A DNA stretch of 64,000 bases from Pseudomonas botevensis (GTDB lineage Bacteria > Pseudomonadota > Gammaproteobacteria > Pseudomonadales > Pseudomonadaceae). Both the position numbers and the translations under genes were made by a program. The stretch is taken from the NCBI RefSeq assembly GCF_019145475.1, contig NZ_JAHTKI010000019.1, forward strand, positions 1-64,000, read 5' to 3'. The notes below the pieces were generated by a model. The model worked only from the letters and a program-made list of their open reading frames with translations, was not told the DNA's origin and did no database searches. This document shows, piece after piece, positions 1 to 9,331 of this stretch. Every line of letters starts with the position of its first letter. Within the stretch, counting starts at the first letter, position 1.

Positions 1-1406
1 TTGAATCCATAATCGAGTCGGTCGGCCCCCTCCCCACTTGGGCGGTCCGACGTTTCGGGAGGGCTGGGCTGAGAGACTTGCGTCAGACGCCCCAAACCCG
101 CCAGCAACACCGCCCCAACGCAACACCGACAAATCCCCAGAAACGCCCCATACCCGACCACTGTCACGCTGGAATACAGCATGTACAGGCACAACCCGAA
201 AAACAGCAGCGGCAGCCACGGGTAGAACGGCACCCTGACCGGCCGAGGCACCTGCGCAAAACGTCGGCGCAGGATGATCAGCGCCAGGCTGCTCAAGCTC
301 AGAAACAACCAGTACACCGGCGTCAAGTACTCGACCATGGTGTTGAACCCGCTCTGAGTGAAGCTGCCGAACAGCACCAGCAACAGCGCCACCGCGCCTT
401 CGGCCAGCAAGGCCTTGCGCGGTACGCCGTGGCGTTCGTCCCATTCGCCGAAGCGCCGCAACTGCGGCACATCCCGAGCGGCGGCGTAGGTGGTACGGGC
501 GCCGACCAGCAAGGTCGAGTTGATGGTCGCGATGGCGGCAATGCCGACCATCAACAGAATCAGCATGACGCCCGGTGCGCCAAACGCGCGATTGAGCAAC
601 TCCACCGCCGGCGCATTGCTCGCCGCCAGGCCTGCGAAACCCAACCCGCGAACGAACGCCCAATTCAGGGCCAGATAGATCGCCATCAACACCGTCAGGG
701 CGCCGAGCATGGCGATGAAGATCCCGCGGCGGCCATCGCGGATTTCCGCCGACAGAGTCGCCGCGTCACTCCAGCCGCCGAAGGCCAGGAACACGAAAAT
801 CATCGCCGCCGAAAACCCGGCCATACCGGTGTTCTCGGGCGTCGGCGGATTGACCGGTACGGGCGCCTCAATCCCCTGCCAGGCCAGCCACACACCGGCG
901 CTAGCGATGCTCAAAAAGCCGAGGGCAAGCAGTCCCACCAGCAAGGTCTGGGTAATGAAACCTATGTGCTTCCCGGTGAGATTGAGCAGCACCAGCGCCA
1001 CGATCACCGCACCGGCAAACAGCCCCGAGCCATGCTCGCCCAGCGGCACGACCGCGTTGAAGTAATCGGCAAACATGAACGCCGACAAAGCAATCCATCC
1101 GGTGTGCATCACCGAGAAGCGCGACCAGGCAAAAAGGAAACCCATGCGCTCGCCATAGGCCGTGCGCAAAAAGTGATAGTCACCGCCCGGATGGGGAAAC
1201 GCGGTGGCCATTTCGGCAAAACACAAGGCCCCGGCCATCGACGCCAATCCGCCGAGGACCCAGACCCCGTAGAAATATTCCGGCCCGACGTTCAGTGCCA
1301 CGGTCGGCGCGGTTTTGAGGATATCGGTAGTGATCACCATGCCCAGCGTGATCAGCAACGCTTGCAGCACCGGTAAATGGCGCTTGGGGCCGTTGGCTTG
1401 GGTCAT
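1..1406 (-). CDS. APC-superfamily amino acid/polyamine permease (3' end outside window)
   Basis: The frame is open from an ATG at 1404-1406 to the left edge, at least 468 codons, with no stop seen. The product is strongly hydrophobic with about 12 membrane segments. The N-terminal part (LPVLQALLITLGMVI, then EMATAFPHPGGDYHF) has the look of APC transporters, where unwound helix 1 and the PGG-type loop contact substrate. The visible C-terminal tail after about residue 435 is hydrophilic and rich in P, S, G and E. It starts 41 bases after the stop of the TonB receptor at 1448, so the two are probably cotranscribed; no strong Shine-Dalgarno is seen. Family assignment is firm, substrate unknown. 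Apparent short frames in this stretch are shadows; the real frame is unbroken. Confidence 0.85.
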   Translation of the reverse strand, partial: MTQANGPKRHLPVLQALLITLGMVITTDILKTAPTVALNVGPEYFYGVWVLGGLASMAGALCFAEMATAFPHPGGDYHFLRTAYGERMGFLFAWSRFSVMHTGWIALSAFMFADYFNAVVPLGEHGSGLFAGAVIVALVLLNLTGKHIGFITQTLLVGLLALGFLSIASAGVWLAWQGIEAPVPVNPPTPENTGMAGFSAAMIFVFLAFGGWSDAATLSAEIRDGRRGIFIAMLGALTVLMAIYLALNWAFVRGLGFAGLAASNAPAVELLNRAFGAPGVMLILLMVGIAAIATINSTLLVGARTTYAAARDVPQLRRFGEWDERHGVPRKALLAEGAVALLLVLFGSFTQSGFNTMVEYLTPVYWLFLSLSSLALIILRRRFAQVPRPVRVPFYPWLPLLFFGLCLYMLYSSVTVVGYGAFLGICRCCVGAVLLAGLGRLTQVSQPSPPETSDRPSGEGADRLDYGF

Positions 1407-1447
1407 AGGATTTTTCGCAGGTGATCCGCCATCCATGGCGGCAGGGT

Positions 1448-3835
1448 TCAGAAGCCGTAAGTGGCGGTGGCGTAGTAGTAAGCGCCGTTGGTGCCGATCG
1501 GCGACAGCACGTCATACGGCAGGTTGCCGCCGTAGTTGATGGCAGAACCGGAGCGTTCCGGGTAGTTGTCGGTCAGGTTGTTGCCGCCCAGGGCGATGCT
1601 GAATTTCGGGGTGAATTTGTAGGTCACCTCGGCGTCCAGTTGCCAGACCGCGCCGTAGGTCTGCTCCGGTTGCGAGTCGCCGAAATCGAACACCCGGGTA
1701 GTCTCGCCCTGGCGGGTCAGACGGCCGAGCAGGCCCCAATGCTCGCTGGCCCAGTTGGCGGAGAACACGAAGCGATCCTTGGGCGCGGCGTCGGTCAGGG
1801 TGTTGCGCTCCTCGACGCCCACCAGCGCGTCATTGCCAATCCCCAGCGCCGTCAATTGCGACGGTGTGCCCTTGGTCTTGGTGACTTTGGTGTGGTTGTA
1901 GGTGTACGCCGTGGTCAGGCCCAATTGTCCTTCGTACAACGGCTGGTGATAGTTGAGCACCAGTTCGGCGCCATCGGTACGAGTGTCGGCGGCGTTGGTG
2001 AAGAAGTTGACGTCATGGACGCCCGGCACGCCGAAATTGTTGTTGATGTAGTTCTCCATAGCGTCGCTGCCGATGCGCTGGGACAGGGTGATGCGGTCCT
2101 TGACGTCGATGCGGAACACATCGAAGGACGCGTCGAAACGGTCGCTCAGTTGCGCGGTCAGGCCGAGGCTGAAATTTTTCGACGTTTCCGGATCGAGCTT
2201 TTCCGCGCCGAGGGCACGGGCAATCGGGTCGTTGACCGACAGCACGCGAATGTCGGTGAGGGTGCCACCCGTACCGAAGTTGCTGGTGGTGTTCTGGAAG
2301 CCGCTCTGGGCCAGCGATGGCGCGCGGAAGTTGTTCGACACCGCGCCGCGCACCGCCCACTGTTCGTTCAACTTGTAGCGACCGCTGAGTTTGCCGGTGA
2401 GTTTGCTGCCGGCGTCGTCGTAATGTTCCCAGCGCGTGGCGGCATCGACGAACAGGCGATCAGTGAGATCGCCGGACAACTCGGCGTAGCTGCCGAATAC
2501 GTTGCGATCCAGATCCGACTCTTCGCTGGGGCGCAGACCGTTGGCGCCATCAGCGCCGGAACCTATATAGGAAGCCTCGTCACCGGCGAAGGTCAGGTAG
2601 TTTTCGTAGCGGTATTCGCCGCCCACGGCGAGCACGAACGAGCGACCGCCCAGGCGCAGTTCGCGGCTGAAATCGAGGTTGGTGGTGGTCTGGCGCAACT
2701 CATAATCGCCGGTGTCGAAACGGGTCGGCGAATCCGCACCGAGGCTGACGTTGAGGGTACGCCGGGTCGCCGATTCGAAGCGGTTGCGCCCGTGGGTGAT
2801 GCTGCTGTCGAAATCCCAGTCATCGCCGATCAGGCCTTTGAAACCGGCGGTGGCGGAGATGTCGGTGTTGTCGCCCAGCGACTGCGGCAGGTAGCCGTTG
2901 GGATAGAACTGCGGCTGCTCGGACGGGTAACGGTAGAACTCGGCGCCGGTGGTGTGGCGCTCGTTGTAGGTGCCGAAGCTGTAGGCCTTGCCGCCGGCCA
3001 GCGGCAGTTCACCGTTGAACCAGGCGTTGACATCCCGGGCGATGCCGTCGCCCATCACGTAGTTGCGCTGGCCGGGGGTGTCGGCGAACCCATCGAAACC
3101 GGCGCGGTTGGTCGGGTCGCGGTCCTTGTACTCGGTGCCGCCGCGAATGAAGCCGCCCTCCTCGCCAAGCCGTGTGCCGATCTTCGCGGTGGTCACGCTG
3201 TTCTGGCCGTCGGTGGTGGTTCGGCCGATGGCGTCCTGATGGGTGTGGTAGGCGCCATAACTGGTGGACACTTCACCGCCCTCGGGGGCGTCGTCGAGGA
3301 TGATGTTGATGACCCCGGCAATCGCGTCGGAACCGTATTGCGCGCCAGCGCCGTCACGCAGCACTTCGATGCGCTTGATTGCGCTGATCGGGATCGAGTT
3401 GAAGTCCACCGGTGCCGTGCCGCGACCGATTTTCGACGAGTCGTTGACCACCGCCGAGGTGTGCCGGCGCTTGCCGTTGACCAGCACCAATACCTGATCC
3501 GGGCTCATGCCGCGCAATTGCGCGGCGCGCACATGGTCGGCGCCGCCGGAGTTGGACTGACGCGGAAAGCTGAATGACGGCAACAGCGTCTGTAGCGCCT
3601 GGCCGAGCTCGCCGCCACTGGCGCCGGCGGTCTTGAGGTCTTCGGCGGTCAGTACGTCCACCGGCACCGGGGAATCCAGCACCGTACGGGCGGTGCCCCG
3701 GGTGCCGGTGACCAGCACGGTGCCCAGCCGTGTGTCATCGTCGACGCGTGCGGAGGTTTCTTCGGCGTGCGCGGGAAGTTGCCAGGTTGCACTGACAACC
3801 GCGATCGCCAGTAATGAACGGGAACGGTGATACAT
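1448..3835 (-). CDS. TonB-dependent outer-membrane receptor
   Basis: 795 aa. The ATG at 3835 follows AAGGAG at good spacing; an upstream in-frame ATG at 4066 would add 77 non-signal-like residues and is not used. A signal peptide ends near PAHAEE. The plug domain follows (about residues 50-160: LVTGTRGTARTV, then VLVLVNGKRRH and NSIPISAIKRIEVL), then a long beta-barrel ending in YYYATATYGF with the terminal Phe typical of outer-membrane proteins. The VNGKRRH-type plug belongs to the broad receptor group common in Pseudomonas and Xanthomonas that is not clearly tied to siderophores. No sigma/anti-sigma genes and no N-terminal signalling domain are present. The pairing with an APC permease suggests a nitrogenous organic ligand, which is inference. 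Confidence 0.9.
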   Translation of the reverse strand: MYHRSRSLLAIAVVSATWQLPAHAEETSARVDDDTRLGTVLVTGTRGTARTVLDSPVPVDVLTAEDLKTAGASGGELGQALQTLLPSFSFPRQSNSGGADHVRAAQLRGMSPDQVLVLVNGKRRHTSAVVNDSSKIGRGTAPVDFNSIPISAIKRIEVLRDGAGAQYGSDAIAGVINIILDDAPEGGEVSTSYGAYHTHQDAIGRTTTDGQNSVTTAKIGTRLGEEGGFIRGGTEYKDRDPTNRAGFDGFADTPGQRNYVMGDGIARDVNAWFNGELPLAGGKAYSFGTYNERHTTGAEFYRYPSEQPQFYPNGYLPQSLGDNTDISATAGFKGLIGDDWDFDSSITHGRNRFESATRRTLNVSLGADSPTRFDTGDYELRQTTTNLDFSRELRLGGRSFVLAVGGEYRYENYLTFAGDEASYIGSGADGANGLRPSEESDLDRNVFGSYAELSGDLTDRLFVDAATRWEHYDDAGSKLTGKLSGRYKLNEQWAVRGAVSNNFRAPSLAQSGFQNTTSNFGTGGTLTDIRVLSVNDPIARALGAEKLDPETSKNFSLGLTAQLSDRFDASFDVFRIDVKDRITLSQRIGSDAMENYINNNFGVPGVHDVNFFTNAADTRTDGAELVLNYHQPLYEGQLGLTTAYTYNHTKVTKTKGTPSQLTALGIGNDALVGVEERNTLTDAAPKDRFVFSANWASEHWGLLGRLTRQGETTRVFDFGDSQPEQTYGAVWQLDAEVTYKFTPKFSIALGGNNLTDNYPERSGSAINYGGNLPYDVLSPIGTNGAYYYATATYGF

Positions 3836-4229
3836 GAGACAGCTCCTTTTATCGCAGCTGATACCCGGCCGCCGCCGACGATAAAAGTCGGCAGTCAATG
3901 CGCGGCAATGTCTGCTGTAGTTTTGATTTTCAAGAAAGGCAGCGAAGGCTGGTAAAGCGATTGGAACTGCAAAAGCAGTTGAGTAGACGACCCCCAAAGT
4001 TAGTACAGACTCCCCTGAAACCCATGCTAGATGACCAGCCTGCCGGTGCAAAAGAACCATTAACACTTAGGTTATGCCCGACGAATGGAGTGTTGCCAGA
4101 GCAACAGCGCTGTTTATCCAACAACATCAAAGTGCAACTAACCAATAAGTAAGCAGGCACAAAAACACGCTCCAGGCATTTAACCTGGAGTTACCAATCA
4201 CTTGGGTTACTTATAGAAACCGGAAAGGC
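3836..4229. other. Intergenic region, no convincing gene
   Basis: Holds the 5' region of the TonB receptor (minus) and the 3' flank of the sulfite-oxidase-like gene. Short frames on both strands overlap each other (3898-4152 plus, 3930-4160 minus), lack clear ribosome sites and do not look like protein. The only structure seen is the hairpin at 4170-4190. Confidence 0.6.
4156..4190 (-). terminator. Probable intrinsic terminator of the sulfite-oxidase-like operon
   Basis: Perfect 7-bp stem CTCCAGG/CCTGGAG with a 7-base loop (4170-4190). On the minus strand it is followed by CGTGTTTTTG, a short T tract. It lies about 40 bases past the stop at 4230. Confidence 0.45.
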
Positions 4230-4895
4230 TTAGTCGAAGTCCTTTTCCCGCCAGGCATCTTCTGCAATGTCCAGTGCGTCGCCACTGAAGCGCTGTTCGG
4301 TAAACGGATCGGCGTGCAAGTGAAAGCCGTTGCGTTCCCAGAAACCCGCTTGTTCCTCGGCGACGAATTCCAGACCGCGCAGCCACTTGGCGCTCTTCCA
4401 GAAGTACCGCCCCGCCACCACCAGCCGCAACGGCCAACCGTGCTGCGCGGTCAGCGGCTGGCCGTCGTAGTGGGTGGCGAGCAGGCTGTCGGGGTGCAGC
4501 AGGTCTTCGAGTCGCAGGTTGGTCTGGTAGTCGTGATCGGCGTGAGCCATGACGAAAGCCGTGGGCGGCTGGATGTCCAGCGCCTGCAACAGATCCTGCA
4601 CATGCACCCCGCTCCAGCGGGTATCGAACTTCGACCAGCGCGTGACGCAATGGATGTCGCAGGTAAGTTGGCGTTGCGGCAGCGCTTGCAGGTCGGCGTA
4701 ACTTAGCTCGACCGGGTTGTCGATCAAGCCGAACAGCCGCAGCGACCATGTTGCCAGGTCATAGTCCGGCACGGCGCCTTCATGGAGGATCGGGAAGCGC
4801 TCGGTCAGCACCTGCCCCGGCGGCAGGCGCTCACCGAACAGCGGATCGGCTTTCGGCGAACGGCTTTTGCGCAGGCGCGCGGCTTTGTTGTGCAT
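4230..4895 (-). CDS. Sulfite oxidase-fold molybdopterin protein
   Basis: 221 aa. Start chosen at the ATG at 4895 behind AGGAG (spacing 7) rather than the in-frame start at 4916. The whole protein is one oxidoreductase molybdopterin-binding domain of the sulfite oxidase/nitrate reductase fold. CDIHCVTRWSKF carries Cys83, the conserved Moco-ligand cysteine, and GWPLRLVVAGRYFWKSAKW matches the later family block. There is no signal peptide and no haem or dimerisation domain, so it is a short stand-alone version, probably cytoplasmic. It lies last in the direction of the ABC/oxygenase operon, with a REP hairpin and 100 bases before it. Substrate unknown; a sulfur-oxide role fits the neighbours but is inference. 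Confidence 0.85.
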   Translation of the reverse strand: MHNKAARLRKSRSPKADPLFGERLPPGQVLTERFPILHEGAVPDYDLATWSLRLFGLIDNPVELSYADLQALPQRQLTCDIHCVTRWSKFDTRWSGVHVQDLLQALDIQPPTAFVMAHADHDYQTNLRLEDLLHPDSLLATHYDGQPLTAQHGWPLRLVVAGRYFWKSAKWLRGLEFVAEEQAGFWERNGFHLHADPFTEQRFSGDALDIAEDAWREKDFD

Positions 4896-4934
4896 GGTTG
4901 CTCCTGAATCCACCACGGAAAATCACCCTGAACC

Positions 4935-4963
4935 CTGCGGGAGTGGGCTTGCCCGCTCCCACA
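4935..4963. repeat. Pseudomonas REP-type palindrome
   Basis: An imperfect inverted repeat GGGAGTGGGC-tt-GCCCGCTCCC with the GGCTTGCCCGC core seen in REP elements of the fluorescens/putida group. It sits between two genes of the same strand and may stabilise the upstream part of the transcript or act as a gyrase/IHF site. Confidence 0.7.
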
Positions 4964-4995
4964 CTGGAATGTGCTCTTCAAAAAGGAGCCGAGAT

Positions 4996-6051
4996 TCAAT
5001 TCGCCAACGGAATCCACTCCGCCCGCGCCACATTGGCGGTGTCGCCGAACGCTGGGAGTTTCTGGCCGAGGTCGCGGACGTTTTTCACGTCCAGATCGAG
5101 CAACTGCTGGCGGGTAATCAGGGTGGGTGGCACCAGCACCTTGTGCCCCGGATTCTCACCGGCGATCAACATCGCCAGACTGCGCACGCTGATCGCTCCG
5201 GCCACTTGCGGATTGACCGCCGCCGTGGCTGCCCAGGCGCTGTCGGGCTCTTTCATGATCTGGATGTCGGCGGTGGAAATATCGGCGCTGTAGATCTTCA
5301 CCTTGCGCGCCAGACCGGCTTCGTCGACGGCGATTTTCGCGCCCTTCGCGAACTCGTCGAACGGCGCGAAGATCACGCTGATGCCCGGATTGGCGCGCAG
5401 CACGGCGCTGGCCTGATCGGCCACCGAGTTGGCAATCGGCGGGTTGAGCGTGCCGAACCGTGCCTTCTCGACGATCCCCGGATTGCTCGCCTTGACCTGA
5501 CTCCAGATCTCGTCGCGACGCTCCATCGGCGTGAAACCGCTGATGTACACGTAGCCGGCGTCGAAGCGCGTGCCGTTGTCCTTGAGCGCCTGATCCAGCG
5601 CCAGACGCGCCAGTGCATGGTGATCCTGCTCGACCTGGGTCACTTGCGGGCTGTTCAGGTCGACGTCGAACGCAACGACCTTGATGCCCTTGGCGATGGC
5701 CCGGTCGATCGGCCCCTTGAGGGTTTCCGCCAGGCCCAACTGGACGATGATCCCGTCGACGCCGAGGTCGACCGCCTGATCGATCATCTCGCCCTGGCTC
5801 GCCGCCTGCTGCCGGGCATCGAACACCCGCAGGCTGGCGCCGAGCGCTTCGGTCTGTTTCTCCACGCCACGCAAGTAGGCTTCGGGGAAGTCCCCGGAAA
5901 ACAGATAACCGACCAGGGCGATCTGCACCTGGCCCTTGTCGAACGGCGCCGGGGCACCGGGAAGTGCCTTGGCCTGGGCGCTCAGCGCCAGCGCCGAGAG
6001 CAAGGCACCGGCTAGGCAATGGCGTGCGAACTGCTTGATTGAACCGTGCAT
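4996..6051 (-). CDS. Periplasmic sugar-binding protein of an ABC importer
   Basis: 351 aa with an N-terminal signal peptide (cleavage near ALSAQAKA), followed by a type I periplasmic-binding fold of the ribose/galactose/xylose class: QIALVGYLFSGDFPEAYLRG, then DGIIVQLG, VVAFDVDLN and GISVIFAPFDEFAKGA. It follows the permease (25-base gap) and has AAGGAAAG before the ATG. With the ATPase at 7095 and permease at 6077 it makes a complete RbsABC-type importer. Ligand not predictable from sequence; several residues usual for ribose are not obvious. Confidence 0.88.
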   Translation of the reverse strand: MHGSIKQFARHCLAGALLSALALSAQAKALPGAPAPFDKGQVQIALVGYLFSGDFPEAYLRGVEKQTEALGASLRVFDARQQAASQGEMIDQAVDLGVDGIIVQLGLAETLKGPIDRAIAKGIKVVAFDVDLNSPQVTQVEQDHHALARLALDQALKDNGTRFDAGYVYISGFTPMERRDEIWSQVKASNPGIVEKARFGTLNPPIANSVADQASAVLRANPGISVIFAPFDEFAKGAKIAVDEAGLARKVKIYSADISTADIQIMKEPDSAWAATAAVNPQVAGAISVRSLAMLIAGENPGHKVLVPPTLITRQQLLDLDVKNVRDLGQKLPAFGDTANVARAEWIPLAN

Positions 6052-6076
6052 ACAGCTTTCCTTGGACGAAAACGGC

Positions 6077-7102
6077 TCAGCGCGCCCGATGCGCGAGGCC
6101 GAAGGTGAACATCAGGGCCAGCACCAGCACCAGTCCCTTGACGAAATCCTGCGCGTAATAAGGCGCGTTGAGCATGGTCAGGCCGTTGAGCAACGCGGCC
6201 ACCAGCAAGGCGCCGACCAGCGTGCCGAAGGCGTTGGGCTTCTTCGCGCCAAGCACGGCAAAGCCAATCAGCGCGGCGCCGAGCGCGTCCAGCACCAGGC
6301 CGTTGCCCGAGCTGACGTCGCCGCGCCCCAAGCGTGCCGCCAGCAGCAACCCGCCGAGCGAGGCCAGCAGCGCCGACAAGACGTAGGCGAGCAACTTGAA
6401 CCGCTGCACCGGCGCACCCGCCAGACGCGCGGCCTGCTCGTTGCCGCCAATGGCGTAGAACAACCGGCCGACCCGCGTGCGTTCGAGAAACAGCCACACC
6501 GCCACCGCCACCACAGCAGTGATCAGCACCGGAATCGGCACGATGTCCCACAATCGTCCCCGCCCGAGCGCGAGAAACAACGTGCTGAATGAGCCTTCAG
6601 TTTCGTCGCCGTTGGGCAGGGTCATGCCCACCGCAATCGAGCGTCCGCCGGTTGGAATCAGTTGCACGCCAATCACCAGAAACATGCTGCCCAGCGTCGC
6701 CAGAATGTCCGGCACGCGCATCTTCACGATCAGCCAGCCATTGAGCAGCCCGACCAACGCGCCACCCGCAAGGCTGATCAGCACCGCCGGCACCGCGCCC
6801 CAGCCGAGCACCACCATCACGTAACTGGCGATCATCAGGCTCATGGCCGCCACCGCGCCGATCGACAGGTCCAGCCCGCCCACCGCCATGGTCAGCGTCA
6901 CGCCGAGGGCCAGCAGCGCGACAATCGACACCGACTGCAAGATGCTGAACAGGTTGCCGACGCGCAGGAACGCCGGCTCCGCGACACTGAAAAACACCAC
7001 GATCAACGCCAGCACCCACAGCAACCCATAACGGATCAGCGCCTGCACGGCGCGCTCCGAGGTGGCGGGTACGGGCGACAACAGCGAACTCGAATCAGGC
7101 AC
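6077..7102 (-). CDS. Sugar ABC importer permease (RbsC type)
   Basis: 341 aa from a GTG at 7102, chosen because AAGGAG lies 8 bases before it and it overlaps the ATPase stop by 8 bases. The frame could extend upstream, but that part only shadows the ATPase. About 10 membrane helices. Family blocks: GLDLSIGAVAAMS (the typical GGxDLSVG motif), GLLNGWLIVKMRVPDILATLGS, and ARLGRGDVSSGNGLVLDALGAALIG. It should form the inner-membrane channel with the duplicated ATPase at 7095. Confidence 0.9.
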   Translation of the reverse strand: MPDSSSLLSPVPATSERAVQALIRYGLLWVLALIVVFFSVAEPAFLRVGNLFSILQSVSIVALLALGVTLTMAVGGLDLSIGAVAAMSLMIASYVMVVLGWGAVPAVLISLAGGALVGLLNGWLIVKMRVPDILATLGSMFLVIGVQLIPTGGRSIAVGMTLPNGDETEGSFSTLFLALGRGRLWDIVPIPVLITAVVAVAVWLFLERTRVGRLFYAIGGNEQAARLAGAPVQRFKLLAYVLSALLASLGGLLLAARLGRGDVSSGNGLVLDALGAALIGFAVLGAKKPNAFGTLVGALLVAALLNGLTMLNAPYYAQDFVKGLVLVLALMFTFGLAHRAR

Positions 7103-8651
7103 TCGCTCTACTCCTTGGCGTGGCATGCAGGGGAATGGGATCGGCATCGGTGCCCGCCAATGCGGCCACCAGCGTCGCGCGGTCGAGGCCGGCGCGCGGG
7201 TACTCGGCGACGACCGCGTGATCGCGCACCAGCAGGATGCGGTCGGCAATTTCCAGGGCTTCGTCGACGTCGGCACAGATCACCAGCGTGGCGCGGCCGT
7301 CGGCACTGTCTCGCAGCAGTTGGCCGATCTCGCGGCGGGCACGCACGTCGACACCCTGGAACGGCTCGTCGAGCACCAACACCCGCCCTGCCCCGAGCAG
7401 CCAGCGCCCGAGCACGACCTTCTGCTGATTGCCGCCGGACAGCGCGGACATCGGTACATCGATGCCGACAGTCTTGATACCCAGCGCCGCGACCTGCGCC
7501 TCGACCGCCGCCGCTTCGGCGCGATTGCGGATAAAACCGCCCCGGGTGAAGCGTTCGAGAAATGGCAGGGTCAGAGTGCGGCGCAGGGAAAAGTCAGGCA
7601 CCAGGGATTGGCTGGCGCGATCTTCGGCGGCGAAGAACACGCCGCTGCGAATCGCCTCCCGGGGCGAGCCTGGCAACCAGTCGGCGCCGTCCAGTTGCAC
7701 GCTGAACGCCAGGGCTTTGCGCAGGCCGAACAGCACCTCGGCGATCTCGCTTTTGCCGGCGCCGAGCAGGCCGGTCAGCACCACGACTTCGCCTTCGTGC
7801 AGGCTCAAGTCGAACGGCCGGGTGCGCGGCAAGACTTTCACCCCACGCAGTTCCAGCACCTTGCGCCCCGCCGCTCGCGGCGTGTAGACGTGGTCTTGCA
7901 GTGCCTGCCCCAACATCGCTTGCACCGCCTGGGGCAATTGCCGCGCGGTGAACTCGCCGGCCAGTTGTCCGTCGCGCAGGACGATGGCGCGGTCGGCCAC
8001 CCGTTGCAGATCGGACAAGCGATGGGAAATGTACAGAATCGCCACGCCCCGGCTGCGCAAGGTGTCGATCAAACCGAACAGACGCTGGGCCTCGGCATCC
8101 GACAAGGCTGCCGTGGGTTCATCGAGAATCAGCAAACGCGGCTGCAAGGCAAACGCCCGCGCCAGCACCACCAATTGCCGTTCGGCCTGACCAAGCTGTT
8201 CGATCGGCGCCTCCAGCGGCAGCACCAGCCCGAGGCCGGCGGCGATCTTCGCGGCGCGTTCCAGCAGCCGTTTGCGATTGAGCCAGAAGTCCGCATCGGG
8301 GCGGCACAACTCATCGAGCAGCAGGTTTTCCGCCACGCTCAAACCCGGCGCGATACCCTCGTTGATCTGCTGATGAACCGCGACGATCCCGACCCGACGC
8401 GCCGACAGCGGCGAGCCGAAATGCCGGGGTTGACCATCGACCGCAATCTCGCCGCCATCGGCGCTCTGGCTGCCGGCGAGAATCTTCACCAGCGTCGATT
8501 TACCCGCCCCGTTGGCGCCGAGCAGCGCCACCACTTCGGCGGGATAAATCGTCAGGCTGACGCGCTCCAGCGCCCGGTTGGAGCCAAAGGTCTTGCTCAG
8601 TTCACGTACCCGAATCAGCGGCTCGACGGCCACGGCGACAGGTGTACTCAT
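7095..8651 (-). CDS. Sugar ABC importer ATPase with two ABC domains (RbsA/MglA type)
   Basis: 518 aa. The first nucleotide-binding domain has Walker A GANGAGKST at 45-52, Walker B LILDEPTAALS and H-loop SH. The second has Walker A-like GLLGAGKS, signature LSGGNQQK and Walker B VLVLDEP. Both halves in one chain is the hallmark of the carbohydrate uptake-2 family. The ATG at 8651 follows AAGGAG and lies 8 bases after the Met-type permease stop, so two different importers share one transcript. Confidence 0.93.
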   Translation of the reverse strand: MSTPVAVAVEPLIRVRELSKTFGSNRALERVSLTIYPAEVVALLGANGAGKSTLVKILAGSQSADGGEIAVDGQPRHFGSPLSARRVGIVAVHQQINEGIAPGLSVAENLLLDELCRPDADFWLNRKRLLERAAKIAAGLGLVLPLEAPIEQLGQAERQLVVLARAFALQPRLLILDEPTAALSDAEAQRLFGLIDTLRSRGVAILYISHRLSDLQRVADRAIVLRDGQLAGEFTARQLPQAVQAMLGQALQDHVYTPRAAGRKVLELRGVKVLPRTRPFDLSLHEGEVVVLTGLLGAGKSEIAEVLFGLRKALAFSVQLDGADWLPGSPREAIRSGVFFAAEDRASQSLVPDFSLRRTLTLPFLERFTRGGFIRNRAEAAAVEAQVAALGIKTVGIDVPMSALSGGNQQKVVLGRWLLGAGRVLVLDEPFQGVDVRARREIGQLLRDSADGRATLVICADVDEALEIADRILLVRDHAVVAEYPRAGLDRATLVAALAGTDADPIPLHATPRSRASA

Positions 8652-8659
8652 AAAACTCC

Positions 8660-9331
8660 TTAACGTCGGTGAGCCAGCGAACGCACCAGCCGATCGCCCA
8701 GGCTTTGCACGCCCTGAACGAGGATGACCAGCACCACCACGGTGGCGACCATCACTTCATTGTTGAACCGCTGATAGCCATAACGGATCGCCAGATCCCC
8801 CAGCCCGCCACCGCCGATGACCCCGGCCATGGAAGAAAACCCGATCAGCATCACCAGCGTCAGGGTGATTCCCGCCAGCAACGCCGGCAGTGCTTCGGGC
8901 AACAGCACTTTGAAAATCACATGGCGCAGGTCACCGCCCATGGCGAGGATCGCTTCGATCCGGCCCTTCTCGACTTCGTCGAGCGCGTTCTCGACGATCC
9001 GCGCGAAGAACGGAAACGCGCCAATGGTGATCGGCACCACGGCGGCGGTGCTGCCCAGGGTGGTGCCGACCACCAGCCGGGTCAGCGGAATCAGGGCAAT
9101 CAGCATCACCACGAACGGCAGCGAACGGCCCAGATTGACCAGCGCTCCCAGCGCCGCGTTGAACCGGGGCAGCGGGTACAGCCCCTCGCGACGACTGACA
9201 AACAGCAACACGCCCAGAGGCAAGCCGATCAGCAGCGTGAACAGCCCCGCCAGCAACACCATGTACAGGGTCTCGCCCGTGGCGTTGAGCAGCAGTTGCA
9301 GGATTTCATCCCAATTGATCGTGCGGTTCAT
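8660..9331 (-). CDS. MetI-like ABC permease
   Basis: 223 aa. Start at the ATG at 9331, which overlaps the ATPase stop (ATGA); longer in-frame starts only shadow the ATPase gene. Five or so helices with the binding-protein-dependent transport EAA-type loop (LRHVIFKVLLPEALPALLAGITLTL). GFSSMAGVIGGGGLGDLAIRYGYQRFN is very close to the MetI C-terminal region. It pairs with the ATPase at 9328 and binding protein at 10125. Confidence 0.9.
   Translation of the reverse strand: MNRTINWDEILQLLLNATGETLYMVLLAGLFTLLIGLPLGVLLFVSRREGLYPLPRFNAALGALVNLGRSLPFVVMLIALIPLTRLVVGTTLGSTAAVVPITIGAFPFFARIVENALDEVEKGRIEAILAMGGDLRHVIFKVLLPEALPALLAGITLTLVMLIGFSSMAGVIGGGGLGDLAIRYGYQRFNNEVMVATVVVLVILVQGVQSLGDRLVRSLAHRR

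Noticed and set aside
1..1406. Possible frameshifted or decayed gene at the left end, since only short closed frames appear on minus
   Set aside because: The permease frame is continuous from 1406 to base 3; it merely lacks its stop inside the window.
1421..3577. Long plus-strand open frame of 718 codons opposite the TonB receptor
   Set aside because: High-GC antisense shadow: low-complexity V/G/A-rich product with no family features, whereas the minus strand encodes a clear receptor.
3898..4160. Overlapping 76-84 codon frames on both strands
   Set aside because: No ribosome sites, no signal or domain features, and they overlap each other.
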